This document shows, piece after piece, positions 42,121-50,868 of a stretch of DNA of 57,762 nt. A program made the translations under genes and the position numbers. The stretch is from assembly GCA_031267895.1 (NCBI GenBank), contig JAIRYF010000002.1, forward strand, positions 1 through 57,762. Reading direction: 5' to 3'. The notes under the pieces are model-generated. The model was given only the letters and a program-made list of their open reading frames with translations, was not told the DNA's origin and searched no databases. The stretch comes from Candidatus Methanoplasma glyptotermitis (GTDB lineage: Archaea; Thermoplasmatota; Thermoplasmata; Methanomassiliicoccales; Methanomethylophilaceae). Numbering within the stretch: the stretch's first letter is position 1; every line of letters starts with the position of its first letter.

Positions 42121-45099
42121 TCATGACAGCCCAACATATCTTTCAAAAAATTCCATGAGTTTTTCCGTGATGATTGCTTTTTTCTCCCCTCTTCTGCTCT
42201 CTTTGGAAAACATCGATATAGGCAGCATGATCTTATTGAAATCCATTCCGTTTGTTCTCAGCATCCCGTCGCGGAATGCGCGACCGATGAATGTTTGCGT
42301 TTCTTCGGCTTTCAAGCCTTCTTCGATAACGATCCTCTCCAGATCTTTTTCCTTCCTTATGTGCACGAATCTTTCCCACTCTGCGTCAACGTTGGTATCC
42401 GTGTTCACAGAGGCGATGAACTCCTCGATAAGTTCCTTCTTGCTCCGGAGCTTTATGCTGGAAAGTATCGCTTTTGATATGTCTTCTTTAATAACCTTAT
42501 CTTCACACCCAGATCCTCTGTATTTCTCAACCAACATCAGGATATAATCGATGTTGACCTCCGTCTGCTTTATGAGTTCCACTTCGAAAATGAGTTCGCC
42601 GATTATATTCTCCTTATCAACTTTCTTCCCGCTGTAATCCTGATACAGATCAATATACACACTCTGAAACTCCTGGAAATCTCTGGGGGACAATATCTCC
42701 TCATCTGCAAACTCGTCGAAAGATGACAAAATGTTTTTCAGTCTGAGTATGGCGCCGAAAAGTTTGATGAAATTTTTTTCATTCATCTCGCCCAATATCG
42801 GTTCCGAGAATCTTTCCTCCAACTCGCATATCTTCTTTTCATATTCGATATAGTAGTCCTTGTACGGTTTCAGAAGAACTATTCCGCCTGCATCCTTGTT
42901 CCCAAACAGTGCTATCGCATCATCCACGGCCTGTTCCAGGCCTCTGAAACATACGATATTTCCATATGTTTTGACGCTGTTCAGTATGCGGTTGGTCCTT
43001 GAGAACGCCTGTATCAGTCCATGCTGTTTCAGATTTTTATCGACCCACAGAGTATTCAGAGTGGTCGCATCGAATCCGGTGAGGAACATGTTGACCACGA
43101 TGAGCAGATCTATCTCCCGTTCCCTCACTCTTCTTGACAAATCTTTGTAATAGTTTCCAAATTTATCTCCAGACGAGTCGAAATTCGTTTTGAATGTTAC
43201 ATTATAATCGACTATCGCAGAATCCAAAAAGTCCCTGGAACTTCGATCCAATCCTGATGCATTCGGATCCTCATCCGGAAGGGTGTCCGAATCATCATTT
43301 GGTGCGAAACTGTATATCAGAGCGATTTTAAGTTCATTACCGCTGATCTCATTCTGTTTTTTCAGCTCCGCATAATATCTTTTGGCAGCATCTATCGATG
43401 CGGTCGCCAATATTGAATTGAATCCGGACAGTCTCCGATCTCCGAGATTATAGTAGTTGTTCCTTTTTGTTTTCTGACTGAAGTGCTTCAGTATGTACTC
43501 TGATATTTTCTTTACGCGCTCGGGGGCGCACAGTGCCGTCTCACGGTCAATCGCACGCACCTGTGTGTCAAAAATCCTGTCTGATTCCCTGACAGTATCC
43601 ACATAATCTATGCGGAAGGGCAGAACATTGCCATCATTGATTGCATCCACGATCGTATATGAGTGGAGCTTCTGACCGAATGCCTGCTCAGTTGTTTTGA
43701 GAACGGGATTCTTGCCTCCGCCGGCATTCGCAGCAAATATGGGAGTCCCCGTGAATCCAAATATGTGATATCTTTTGAATTTCTTGATTATGGCAGCATG
43801 CATATCACCGAACTGGGAGCGATGGCATTCATCGAAGATCATCACAACATGTTTATCATATACACAGTGGGAACGATTCTTCTTAACGAACACACTTAGT
43901 TTCTGAATAGTCGTTATTATGATCTTGGAATTCAGACTGTTATCTTCCAATTGTTTCTGGAGTATCTTAGTATCGGCATTGCCGTTGGCCGCCCCTTTTT
44001 CGAATCTGTCGTACTCTCTCATTGTCTGATAGTCAAGGTCTTTGCGGTCAACCACAAAAAGCACTTTGTCAATGAAATCAAGACCTCTTGCAAGCTGTGC
44101 GGTCTTGAAGGACGTGAGAGTTTTACCTGATCCGGTTGTATGCCAGACATAGCCTCCGGCTTCTGCAGATCCCATTGTTCTGTAATTGTCGGACATTTGA
44201 ATTCTCTGGAGGATACGTTCAGTAGCTGCAATCTGATACGGACGCATTACCAGGAGCATATCCTCTGCGGTGAACACGCAGTATTTTGTCAAGACGGAGA
44301 GAACGGTGTGCTTGGCAAAGAAGGTCTTCGTGAAATCGACCAGATCGGGTATGGCCTTGTTCGCAGCATCCGCCCACCAGCTTGTGAACTCAAAACTGTT
44401 GCTTGTTTTCTTGGTGCGCCTTGTTATGTCTGTCTCTCTGATATGCTGTTCCCGGGTGGTGTTAGAATAATATTTTGTGTGGACTCCGTTGGAGATGACA
44501 AATACCTGAATATAATCAAACAACCCTGAACCGGACCAGAAACTGTCCCTCTCGTATCTCTTAACCTGATTGAATGCTTCTCTTATTGCAACGCCCCTTC
44601 GTTTGAGTTCAATGTGGATGAGGGGGAGACCGTTGACAAGAATTGTAACATCGTACCTGTTGATTCGTGCACCTTCGGCTTCGTACTGATTTATGATCTG
44701 CAGGCAGTTGGCGTGGATATTTTTCTTGTTGATCAGAGAGATGTTTGTGCTGTGTCCGTCATCGCATTTCAAAACACGGACATGATCGATTTGCATCTTC
44801 CTTGTTTTTTCGACGATGCCTTCGTTTGCATTGGCTATATGTTCGCTGAAAAACCGACCCCACTCCTTATCACTGAATTGGTATGAATTGAGTCTCTCCA
44901 GCTGATATCTGAGGTTAAGTATCAGATCTGCTTCATTCTTGATATCAATGTATTCATAACCTTGCTGGCACAGTGTTTCGATAAACTCTTTTTCAAGAGC
45001 GGCCTCGCTCTGATATTCATGCGACCTGTCCCTGTCTGGAACATATTCGGAAACAACGGTTTCCTCATCTGTGCTGGCAATGATATTGTATGAGCTCAT
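42121..45099 (-). CDS. hsdR: Type I restriction enzyme R subunit (HsdR)
   Basis: 992 residues. N-terminal PD-(D/E)XK nuclease (RYDVTILVNGLPLIHIELKR), then SF2 translocase motifs: Walker A TTGSGKT, DECH box (MIFDECHRSQFG), motif III (FTGTPIF), and the C-terminal helical region that docks on the methylase. It translocates and cuts unmodified DNA as part of HsdR2M2S. Last gene of the eight-gene island; its start overlaps the stop of the DUF1016 gene. Confidence 0.96.
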   Translation of the reverse strand: MSSYNIIASTDEETVVSEYVPDRDRSHEYQSEAALEKEFIETLCQQGYEYIDIKNEADLILNLRYQLERLNSYQFSDKEWGRFFSEHIANANEGIVEKTRKMQIDHVRVLKCDDGHSTNISLINKKNIHANCLQIINQYEAEGARINRYDVTILVNGLPLIHIELKRRGVAIREAFNQVKRYERDSFWSGSGLFDYIQVFVISNGVHTKYYSNTTREQHIRETDITRRTKKTSNSFEFTSWWADAANKAIPDLVDFTKTFFAKHTVLSVLTKYCVFTAEDMLLVMRPYQIAATERILQRIQMSDNYRTMGSAEAGGYVWHTTGSGKTLTSFKTAQLARGLDFIDKVLFVVDRKDLDYQTMREYDRFEKGAANGNADTKILQKQLEDNSLNSKIIITTIQKLSVFVKKNRSHCVYDKHVVMIFDECHRSQFGDMHAAIIKKFKRYHIFGFTGTPIFAANAGGGKNPVLKTTEQAFGQKLHSYTIVDAINDGNVLPFRIDYVDTVRESDRIFDTQVRAIDRETALCAPERVKKISEYILKHFSQKTKRNNYYNLGDRRLSGFNSILATASIDAAKRYYAELKKQNEISGNELKIALIYSFAPNDDSDTLPDEDPNASGLDRSSRDFLDSAIVDYNVTFKTNFDSSGDKFGNYYKDLSRRVREREIDLLIVVNMFLTGFDATTLNTLWVDKNLKQHGLIQAFSRTNRILNSVKTYGNIVCFRGLEQAVDDAIALFGNKDAGGIVLLKPYKDYYIEYEKKICELEERFSEPILGEMNEKNFIKLFGAILRLKNILSSFDEFADEEILSPRDFQEFQSVYIDLYQDYSGKKVDKENIIGELIFEVELIKQTEVNIDYILMLVEKYRGSGCEDKVIKEDISKAILSSIKLRSKKELIEEFIASVNTDTNVDAEWERFVHIRKEKDLERIVIEEGLKAEETQTFIGRAFRDGMLRTNGMDFNKIMLPISMFSKESRRGEKKAIITEKLMEFFERYVGLS

Positions 45100-46151
45100 T
45101 GATTGCCACCGAACGTTTCATCTAATTTCCTCAGTTTGAATATCTCTTTCTGCGCCTCGATCTCGGCGCGGAGTTCCTCCTCAGAAGGAAGGAATAATTT
45201 GTATTTAGAGGCAAAGAGCTGTTTATTGTCTCGAAGTACCGAATAGCGGGCGATATCCTTATCGGTATCTGTACAGAGAACTATACCGAGTGTTGGGTTG
45301 TCTCCCTCCACCCGCTTAAGCTCATCATACATACGGACATACATGTCCATCTGCCCCACATCCTGATGCGTAACCTTAGCGGTTTTCAGATCAATAAGCA
45401 CATAGCATTTCAGATAAATATTATAGAAAACAAGATCAATATAATACTCTTGTTTTTCTGTGTGGATATGCTGTTGGCGCGCCACGAAAGCATATCCTTT
45501 TCCGAGCTCCATCAGAAATTTCTGCAAATTATTGATTATACCAGTTTCCAGATCCGACTCGTTGTAATCGCTGTTTTCGGAAAACCCTAGGAATTCTGCA
45601 ATCACCGGATCTTTGATGAAGATCAGTCTGTCTGTCTCGTAATCCGCAGCCAGTTCTTTAATCTCTCCTTTGACAGGTTTTGCATCGGGGGCCTTCAGCA
45701 TACGGCGGTAGTACTGAGTACTGATATTTCTCTGAAGCGTCCTAACACTCCATGTCTGCTCTGCTGCCTCCTGAAGATACCAATTTCTGGCATTGCTGTC
45801 GTGTACCTGCAGAAGTATCCTGTAATGCGTCCATGATAACAGCTGTGAAGATTGTTTACTCACTGAGTAAAAAATCTCAGGAAACACTCTGTAAAACTGC
45901 GTACGACTGTGCAGATTGGAGTCCGAGCATCCTTTGCCAGTCTCCACAATCCTCGGCATATTCTCCTTTACGGTTTTCCTCAGCGATGCGTTTCTCGATA
46001 AAGGCTGCCTGCGCTGAAGCATCGTGACATTGACCGAACGGAACGTTATTTCGCTTGAAGTATCTGCAGTGGCACGATGGCCTTTGACAAAGTCATCTAT
46101 CAATCTGAGCCGGGAGATCATGTTTGTGTCGTCGTGCACCGCCTGATTCAT
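45096..46151 (-). CDS. DUF1016/YhcG-type PDDEXK nuclease, N-terminus apparently frameshifted
   Basis: 351 residues. The C-terminal half is a clear DUF1016 (PDDEXK) nuclease: D in YIDLVFYN and DLK in VLIDLKTAK. The middle has the family's LSWTHYR and WSVRTLQRNISTQYY. The DUF1016_N part is disturbed: AAFIEKRIAEENRKGEYAE, which fits the family, is encoded in another minus frame at about 45961-46020, while family-like sequence in the main frame resumes at GKGCSDSNL (about 45945). A frameshift plus a short deletion is likely. Such proteins often sit inside Type I systems. The ATG overlaps the hsdS stop. Confidence 0.8.
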   Translation of the reverse strand: MNQAVHDDTNMISRLRLIDDFVKGHRATADTSSEITFRSVNVTMLQRRQPLSRNASLRKTVKENMPRIVETGKGCSDSNLHSRTQFYRVFPEIFYSVSKQSSQLLSWTHYRILLQVHDSNARNWYLQEAAEQTWSVRTLQRNISTQYYRRMLKAPDAKPVKGEIKELAADYETDRLIFIKDPVIAEFLGFSENSDYNESDLETGIINNLQKFLMELGKGYAFVARQQHIHTEKQEYYIDLVFYNIYLKCYVLIDLKTAKVTHQDVGQMDMYVRMYDELKRVEGDNPTLGIVLCTDTDKDIARYSVLRDNKQLFASKYKLFLPSEEELRAEIEAQKEIFKLRKLDETFGGNQ

Positions 46152-46702
46152 GGGTGTGCCTCCTCAAATCTAAATAGTCTGTCTCTGTAGCATTCATATT
46201 GCTTACGACGGGCGGAAATCTCGGCTGGAAGACCGACAGAGATATCATTCAAAAAAGATTCGAATTCGTCCAAGATGGAAACTATTTTATTTTGATCCTC
46301 AACTGCGGGCACTGGTATGAGATAATCCATAATGGCATCCTTATCGCCGCGGGGCATCTTAGCACCCTTAGAGTGCTGCACATTGTAGTCAAAAAAATAG
46401 TCCGATGACAACACATGGTACAGGTATCTGGCATTAACCGTGCGATCATTATGGTTCAGCCTTATTACAAGAACATCTCCGTTCGTTCCGCCATCGCGAT
46501 CTGCAAACCATATCTTTTTCAAATAAGGGCGTATATTGCCGATTAAAATGTCTCTCTTCTTAAATTGGACATGATTTCCCGACTTGGGAACACACCCTGA
46601 GTCTGATCTTCCGCCCCTGTTGGAAATTAAATTATCTACTCCAACATAGTTGGATGGTGTTAACTCAGAAAAATTTATTTTTATTTTAGGGAAGAATGTC
46701 AT
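46148..46702 (-). CDS. hsdS: HsdS C-terminal half (second target-recognition domain)
   Basis: 184 residues holding one target-recognition domain and its conserved helix (IPVPAVEDQNKIVSILDEFE ... RKQYECYRDRLFRF). This repeats the helix that ends the N-terminal half. The ATG overlaps the stop of the N-terminal half (ATGA), so it may be made as a separate half-subunit. With one extra G in the upstream run the two halves become a single frame joined through RATFRRLGK. It reads as the distal part of a normal two-domain specificity subunit. Confidence 0.88.
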   Translation of the reverse strand: MTFFPKIKINFSELTPSNYVGVDNLISNRGGRSDSGCVPKSGNHVQFKKRDILIGNIRPYLKKIWFADRDGGTNGDVLVIRLNHNDRTVNARYLYHVLSSDYFFDYNVQHSKGAKMPRGDKDAIMDYLIPVPAVEDQNKIVSILDEFESFLNDISVGLPAEISARRKQYECYRDRLFRFEEAHP

Positions 46703-47352
46703 TTTTCCGAGTCTCCTGAATGTTGCTCTCCCCCCCCCCTCTGGTCAAAGGTCAGCAGTTTGTTGCGGTAATACTCATATTGTTTTTTTCTCAATTCCAG
46801 CTCAGATTCCAGCTCAGATTCCAGCTGGGTGAATTTGTCAAGGATGCAGGCAATCTCCTGCTGGATTTCGAGTGGGGGAATTGGGATCAGGATAGACTTC
46901 AGTTTCGTGTCACTGGAATGAACAACTTTGCTCTTCACACAACCTCTGCTTTTTTGTCTTTGGATATCATCAGTCGACAGAACATAGGCCAAATACTTCG
47001 GATTTTGTTTATGCTTCATCACAATAATATCGCCACCCGCAAAACAACAATCTCTGCCCATGTATGCACATGATTTTGCTATTTCATTTACACTCTCACC
47101 CGTTATTGCAAAGAGAATATCGCCATATTCGAATGTTTTCAAACCGCTTTTTGTACGAGACACACAATCTTCAAACCATATCCCATAAGTTGTGTAGATT
47201 TCACCGTACCTGACACATGGCTCTCCGTCTTCCGTTATCTCATCGCGTCTGATCCCAGAGCCGCGATACATGTCTGTTGCGATTTCTCCAAGTGTTTTGT
47301 ATACCACCCCATCTGGACACAGTTTGAGGATCAATTGTTCCAATCTGCTCAT
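46699..47352 (-). CDS. hsdS: HsdS N-terminal half (first target-recognition domain), ends just after a poly-G run
   Basis: 217 residues with the usual HsdS beginning (MSRLEQLILKLCPDGVVYKT), target-recognition domain 1 and the first conserved helix (LIPIPPLEIQQEIACILDKF ... RKKQYEYYRNKLLTF). The frame passes the 10-G run (46730-46739) and stops 10 codons later. Three ELES-type repeats lie in the spacer helix. The intact gene would be 401 residues, the standard HsdS length. This subunit sets DNA sequence specificity for both methylation and restriction. Confidence 0.88.
   Translation of the reverse strand: MSRLEQLILKLCPDGVVYKTLGEIATDMYRGSGIRRDEITEDGEPCVRYGEIYTTYGIWFEDCVSRTKSGLKTFEYGDILFAITGESVNEIAKSCAYMGRDCCFAGGDIIVMKHKQNPKYLAYVLSTDDIQRQKSRGCVKSKVVHSSDTKLKSILIPIPPLEIQQEIACILDKFTQLESELESELELRKKQYEYYRNKLLTFDQRGGGEQHSGDSEK
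46730..46739 (-). repeat. Run of 10 G between the two halves of hsdS: candidate phase-variation switch
   Basis: Ten consecutive C on the plus strand. With 10 G the upstream frame ends at a TGA that overlaps the downstream ATG. With 11 or 8 G the frames fuse into full-length HsdS. The location, between the two recognition domains, is where slippage would toggle between half-subunits and a full specificity subunit. Confidence 0.8.
46792..46827 (-). repeat. Three 12-bp tandem repeats in the HsdS spacer helix
   Basis: Units of 12 bp encode QLES, ELES, ELEL in a row. In the EcoR124 family the number of such four-residue repeats in the central helix sets the spacing between the two halves of the recognition site, and changes by recombination. 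This array is in the equivalent place. Confidence 0.75.
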
Positions 47353-47353
47353 T

Positions 47354-48262
47354 TCATTGTCCTCTTTTTGCGCTGTTATCCGGTTTGATCTTCATTATCA
47401 ATTCTGCCTGTTTATTCTTCTCCCGAATATTATCAAGTATTATCTTTAGAATATCACGTAAGAGTTCATACTTATCAAGTCCTGCTTTGTCATCTGCATC
47501 TCCATGAATGAGATCGCTCATCTCACCAAATAAACCGTAGGCATGATCCTTCATATCAATTGGAACAATTTTGGCTACCTTGTCTGCCTCTTCTAACGTC
47601 TGTTTAAAATTGCTTGGCCTATCGACTTCATTCTCAGCCAATATTCTGAAGAGTAACGACTCATATGATTTGCGAAGATATATTATCGAACCTGCCCCAA
47701 ACCCAAGGCCGTATGATCTTTCGGCTTTCGCCAAAAAACTGTACTCCGTCGGGAAATCATTAGCATAGTTTGATAGCAATTGCAGTCGGCTGATGTTTTG
47801 ATCCGGATATTCTCCGATTTTGACTACGCTTAAGCTGCAGCCTATCTCTCTTTTGCTGTCTTTATCATAGCATGATTCTTTTTCGAGGACGTAGCAAAAA
47901 TATGCCGGACTTTTACAAACCGGACATTCGGTCTTGATTGTTACACTGTTTCCAAAAGGTAGGGATAACTCTGTCTCTATCTGTTCATTCTCATTTTTTC
48001 CGTAAATCGTGCCATAATTGACGGGGTATTCGTTTGCTTGTACTTGACGTAAAACTGCACTGAGATAATCTGAATAACCATATGCGCTACCAGAAAATGT
48101 TTTTACCCTGCCACATGTCACACAAAACAAGTCCGCTGATACTTTTGTTTCGTTGTAGCTATCTTTGATTTGTTCATCGTCGGATAGCACACGTTCTGTA
48201 AAAATCGGCTTGTCCGCCAACTCGGAGAATATTTTTAGCGGGTGATCACTCATCTGGTTCAC
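47354..48262 (-). CDS. DUF4145-like protein with zinc-binding cysteines, in the RM operon
   Basis: 302 residues. Two Cys pairs (CVTC near residue 48, CPVC near 114) suggest a zinc-binding N-terminal half. The C-terminal half (YLRKSYESLLFRIL, then MSDLIHGDADDKAG) has the pattern of DUF4145, a domain common in restriction systems with no proven activity. It overlaps the rhuM end and stops one base before hsdS, so it is an integral operon member. Accessory or regulatory role inferred from context only. Confidence 0.65.
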   Translation of the reverse strand: MNQMSDHPLKIFSELADKPIFTERVLSDDEQIKDSYNETKVSADLFCVTCGRVKTFSGSAYGYSDYLSAVLRQVQANEYPVNYGTIYGKNENEQIETELSLPFGNSVTIKTECPVCKSPAYFCYVLEKESCYDKDSKREIGCSLSVVKIGEYPDQNISRLQLLSNYANDFPTEYSFLAKAERSYGLGFGAGSIIYLRKSYESLLFRILAENEVDRPSNFKQTLEEADKVAKIVPIDMKDHAYGLFGEMSDLIHGDADDKAGLDKYELLRDILKIILDNIREKNKQAELIMKIKPDNSAKRGQ

Positions 48263-49283
48263 CTCTAGATAGCTCTGAATTACTAGAATCTGTACCTTCC
48301 TGATTCTTCGACAGTTGCTTCACCGCACGATCGAAATCGCTCTCGAGCTGTCGCATCTCACGTGCCCGGTATATCTCAAACTCCTTCTCCGCTTTCTCCA
48401 ACGCCTGTTTGTGGGAGATCTTGCCTTTGCCTGTAAGGACCTGCCGTTTCAGACTGACGATCTGATTATCAAGAGCAGATATCCAATCATTCATGGTCAT
48501 CGGATTCTGCTCCAGTGCCTGAAATTCCGCAAAATCCAGGAACTGAGATACGAGCAGATTCAATCTCTGCAATTCGATCTCCGACAGGTAATTTTTGGCA
48601 ATCTTGACGTCGTCCCTCATTATATAATCGCCTTTGAAGTTCGTCATTCCAACAAGCGGTTTCTCATTGTTCGCTCTATCGTAAATGACTTCGGCCGCAG
48701 TATGTTCGTGAACCGCAAAATGCAGTTTATTTTGTACTGTCGCAAAGAAATTTTTTGTCAAATCCAAGCGAGGATCATAGTCTGTTGCCGTGGCATAGAT
48801 ATCAGTTATCTGCTGATAGAAATTCCGCTCACTGCTACGAATGTCACGGATGCGCTGCAGCAATTCACGGAAATAGCGCGAACCGTTACCTTGTTTCAAC
48901 CGCTCGTCGTCCATGACGAATCCTTTCTGTATGTACTCGTGCAGTCTCTCTGTCGCCCAGCGTCTGAAACGTGTTGCGATCTGAGATTGGGCGCGATAGC
49001 CAATCGCAATCACCACGTCCAAATTGTAGTGATCGACGTTACGTCTGACTTGTCTGTCTCCCTCTGTTCGAACCAACAAGTATTTCTTGTGAGTTGCTCC
49101 GTCGGACAGTTCGCCATCTGAGTATACGTTGCTTATGTGCAACGCAACATTCTGTTGCGTAGTATCATATATCTCCGCAATCTGTTTTTGCGTGAGCCAG
49201 ATATCCTCGTCGGCAAAACGGACGGATACTTTTGTTATCCCATTATCGTCCTGATACAAGATTATCCTGTTATCTTCATCCAT
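48246..49283 (-). CDS. rhuM: RhuM-family protein in the RM operon
   Basis: 345 residues. The N-terminal RhuM (virulence) domain is clear: VRFADEDIWLTQKQIAEIYD, then VDHYNLDVVIAIGYRAQSQ and FRRWATERLHEYI. The C-terminus is a long coiled coil (KALEKAEKEFEIYRAREMRQ-like). The N-terminal part resembles phage antirepressor DNA-binding domains. RhuM genes are frequent passengers of Type I systems; the function is unproven. The start at ATG 49283 has gagggag upstream and overlaps the hsdM stop. Confidence 0.88.
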   Translation of the reverse strand: MDEDNRIILYQDDNGITKVSVRFADEDIWLTQKQIAEIYDTTQQNVALHISNVYSDGELSDGATHKKYLLVRTEGDRQVRRNVDHYNLDVVIAIGYRAQSQIATRFRRWATERLHEYIQKGFVMDDERLKQGNGSRYFRELLQRIRDIRSSERNFYQQITDIYATATDYDPRLDLTKNFFATVQNKLHFAVHEHTAAEVIYDRANNEKPLVGMTNFKGDYIMRDDVKIAKNYLSEIELQRLNLLVSQFLDFAEFQALEQNPMTMNDWISALDNQIVSLKRQVLTGKGKISHKQALEKAEKEFEIYRAREMRQLESDFDRAVKQLSKNQEGTDSSNSELSRGEPDE

Positions 49284-50859
49284 CGTTCCGATCTCCCTCA
49301 ATATCTGCTATTATCTTCTCGATCTCCTCGCGCAGAACGTTCTCTCTTGCGACGATCTCCCTGATCTCTGCGTTCAGTTTTACGATATCGATCTCTTCCC
49401 GAGTGTCCTCTTTCTCAACATACTGATTAACAGACAGGCTGTATTCTTTGGATGAGATTTCCTCGTTCGGGACCAATCTGGAAAAATGATCCTCGCTCAT
49501 TCTCTCTTTGTATGCCTCTAAAATCCTGGATATGTTCTTGTCTGTCAGTTTGTTACTGTTGGTGATTTTCACAAATTCCTCGCTTGCATCGATAAACAGC
49601 GTAGAATTCTCGCTCTTCGATTTCCTGAGGACAATTATGCACGTTGCGATCGTTGTTCCATAGAACAGATTTTCCGGCAACTGGATTATGCAGTCGATGA
49701 AATTGTTGTCCACGAGGTATTTTCTGATCTTCTGTTCGGCACCCTTCCTGTACAATACGCCGGGGAACTCGACTATCGCCGCAGTCCCGTTCGTTGAAAG
49801 CCATGACAGACAATGCATAACAAAAGCAAGATCCGCTTTGGATTTCGGTGCGAGTACCCCCGCGGGAGAGAATCTCGGATCATTTATCAGCAGCGGATCG
49901 GAATCGCCTTTCCATCTTATGGAATAAGGAGGATTGGAAACAATCGCTTCGAAAGGTTCATCATCCCAATGCATCGGCTCGGTCAGAGTGTCTCCGTGGG
50001 CGACATCAAACTTATCATAACCAATATCATGCAGGAACATGTTGATCCTGCATAGGTTGTAAGTTGTGATGTTGATCTCCTGCCCAAAGAATCCCCGACG
50101 GACGTTGTCCTTTCCGAGTATCTTGGCAAACTTCAGCAACAAAGATCCGGAACCGCATGCCGGATCATACACCTTGTTAACTTCCGTTTTCCCGACCAAC
50201 GTGATCCTTGTCAGCAATTCTGAGACCTCTTGAGGAGTGTAGTACTCTCCTCCGGATTTGCCTGCGCTGCCCGCGTACATTCCCATAAGGAATTCGTAGG
50301 CATCACCAAACGCATCGATCGTGTTATCTCCGTACCTCTCGTTGAGTTTCATCTCGGCAACGCCGTTCATCAGATTCACCAGTCTTCCGTTGCGTTGAGC
50401 GACCGTTCCGCCGAGTTTATTGCTGTTTACATCCAGATCATCGAACAATCCTTTGAAATCATTCTCACTCTCCGTTCCTTTCGCGGAAGCCTCGATATTG
50501 CTGAAGGCCCGTTCCAGGGTCATGTTTAGGTTCTCATCCTTTTCCGCCCTTTTGAGTACGCTGCAGAAAAGTTCACTGGGAAGAATGAAAAATCCTTTTG
50601 TATCCACCAACTCGGATCTTGCATTTTCCGCATCGGTATCCGGCAGTTCTGAGTATCTGAAGGCTGCATTTCCTGCCTCGCGTTCATTTCTTTCGATGAA
50701 CTCAGACAGATTCTCGGAGATGTAACGGTAAAAGAGCATACCTAACACATATTGTTTGAAATCCCATCCGTCAACGCTTCCCCGGAGGTCATTGGCAATA
50801 TTCCATATTACGCGGTGAAGTTCCGCACGTTCCTGTTCTTTTCTGTTATTCTCAGCCAT
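49276..50859 (-). CDS. hsdM: Type I DNA methyltransferase subunit (HsdM)
   Basis: 527 residues. N-terminal HsdM helical domain (LRGSVDGWDFKQYVLGMLFY), SAM site DPACGSGSLL and N6-adenine motif NPPYSIRW. It methylates adenines at the site chosen by HsdS and protects the host. The C-terminal tail is a coiled coil that contacts HsdS. Second gene of the island, directly behind the HARE-HTH gene. Confidence 0.96.
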   Translation of the reverse strand: MAENNRKEQERAELHRVIWNIANDLRGSVDGWDFKQYVLGMLFYRYISENLSEFIERNEREAGNAAFRYSELPDTDAENARSELVDTKGFFILPSELFCSVLKRAEKDENLNMTLERAFSNIEASAKGTESENDFKGLFDDLDVNSNKLGGTVAQRNGRLVNLMNGVAEMKLNERYGDNTIDAFGDAYEFLMGMYAGSAGKSGGEYYTPQEVSELLTRITLVGKTEVNKVYDPACGSGSLLLKFAKILGKDNVRRGFFGQEINITTYNLCRINMFLHDIGYDKFDVAHGDTLTEPMHWDDEPFEAIVSNPPYSIRWKGDSDPLLINDPRFSPAGVLAPKSKADLAFVMHCLSWLSTNGTAAIVEFPGVLYRKGAEQKIRKYLVDNNFIDCIIQLPENLFYGTTIATCIIVLRKSKSENSTLFIDASEEFVKITNSNKLTDKNISRILEAYKERMSEDHFSRLVPNEEISSKEYSLSVNQYVEKEDTREEIDIVKLNAEIREIVARENVLREEIEKIIADIEGDRNDG

Positions 50860-50868
50860 CGCTCCGCC

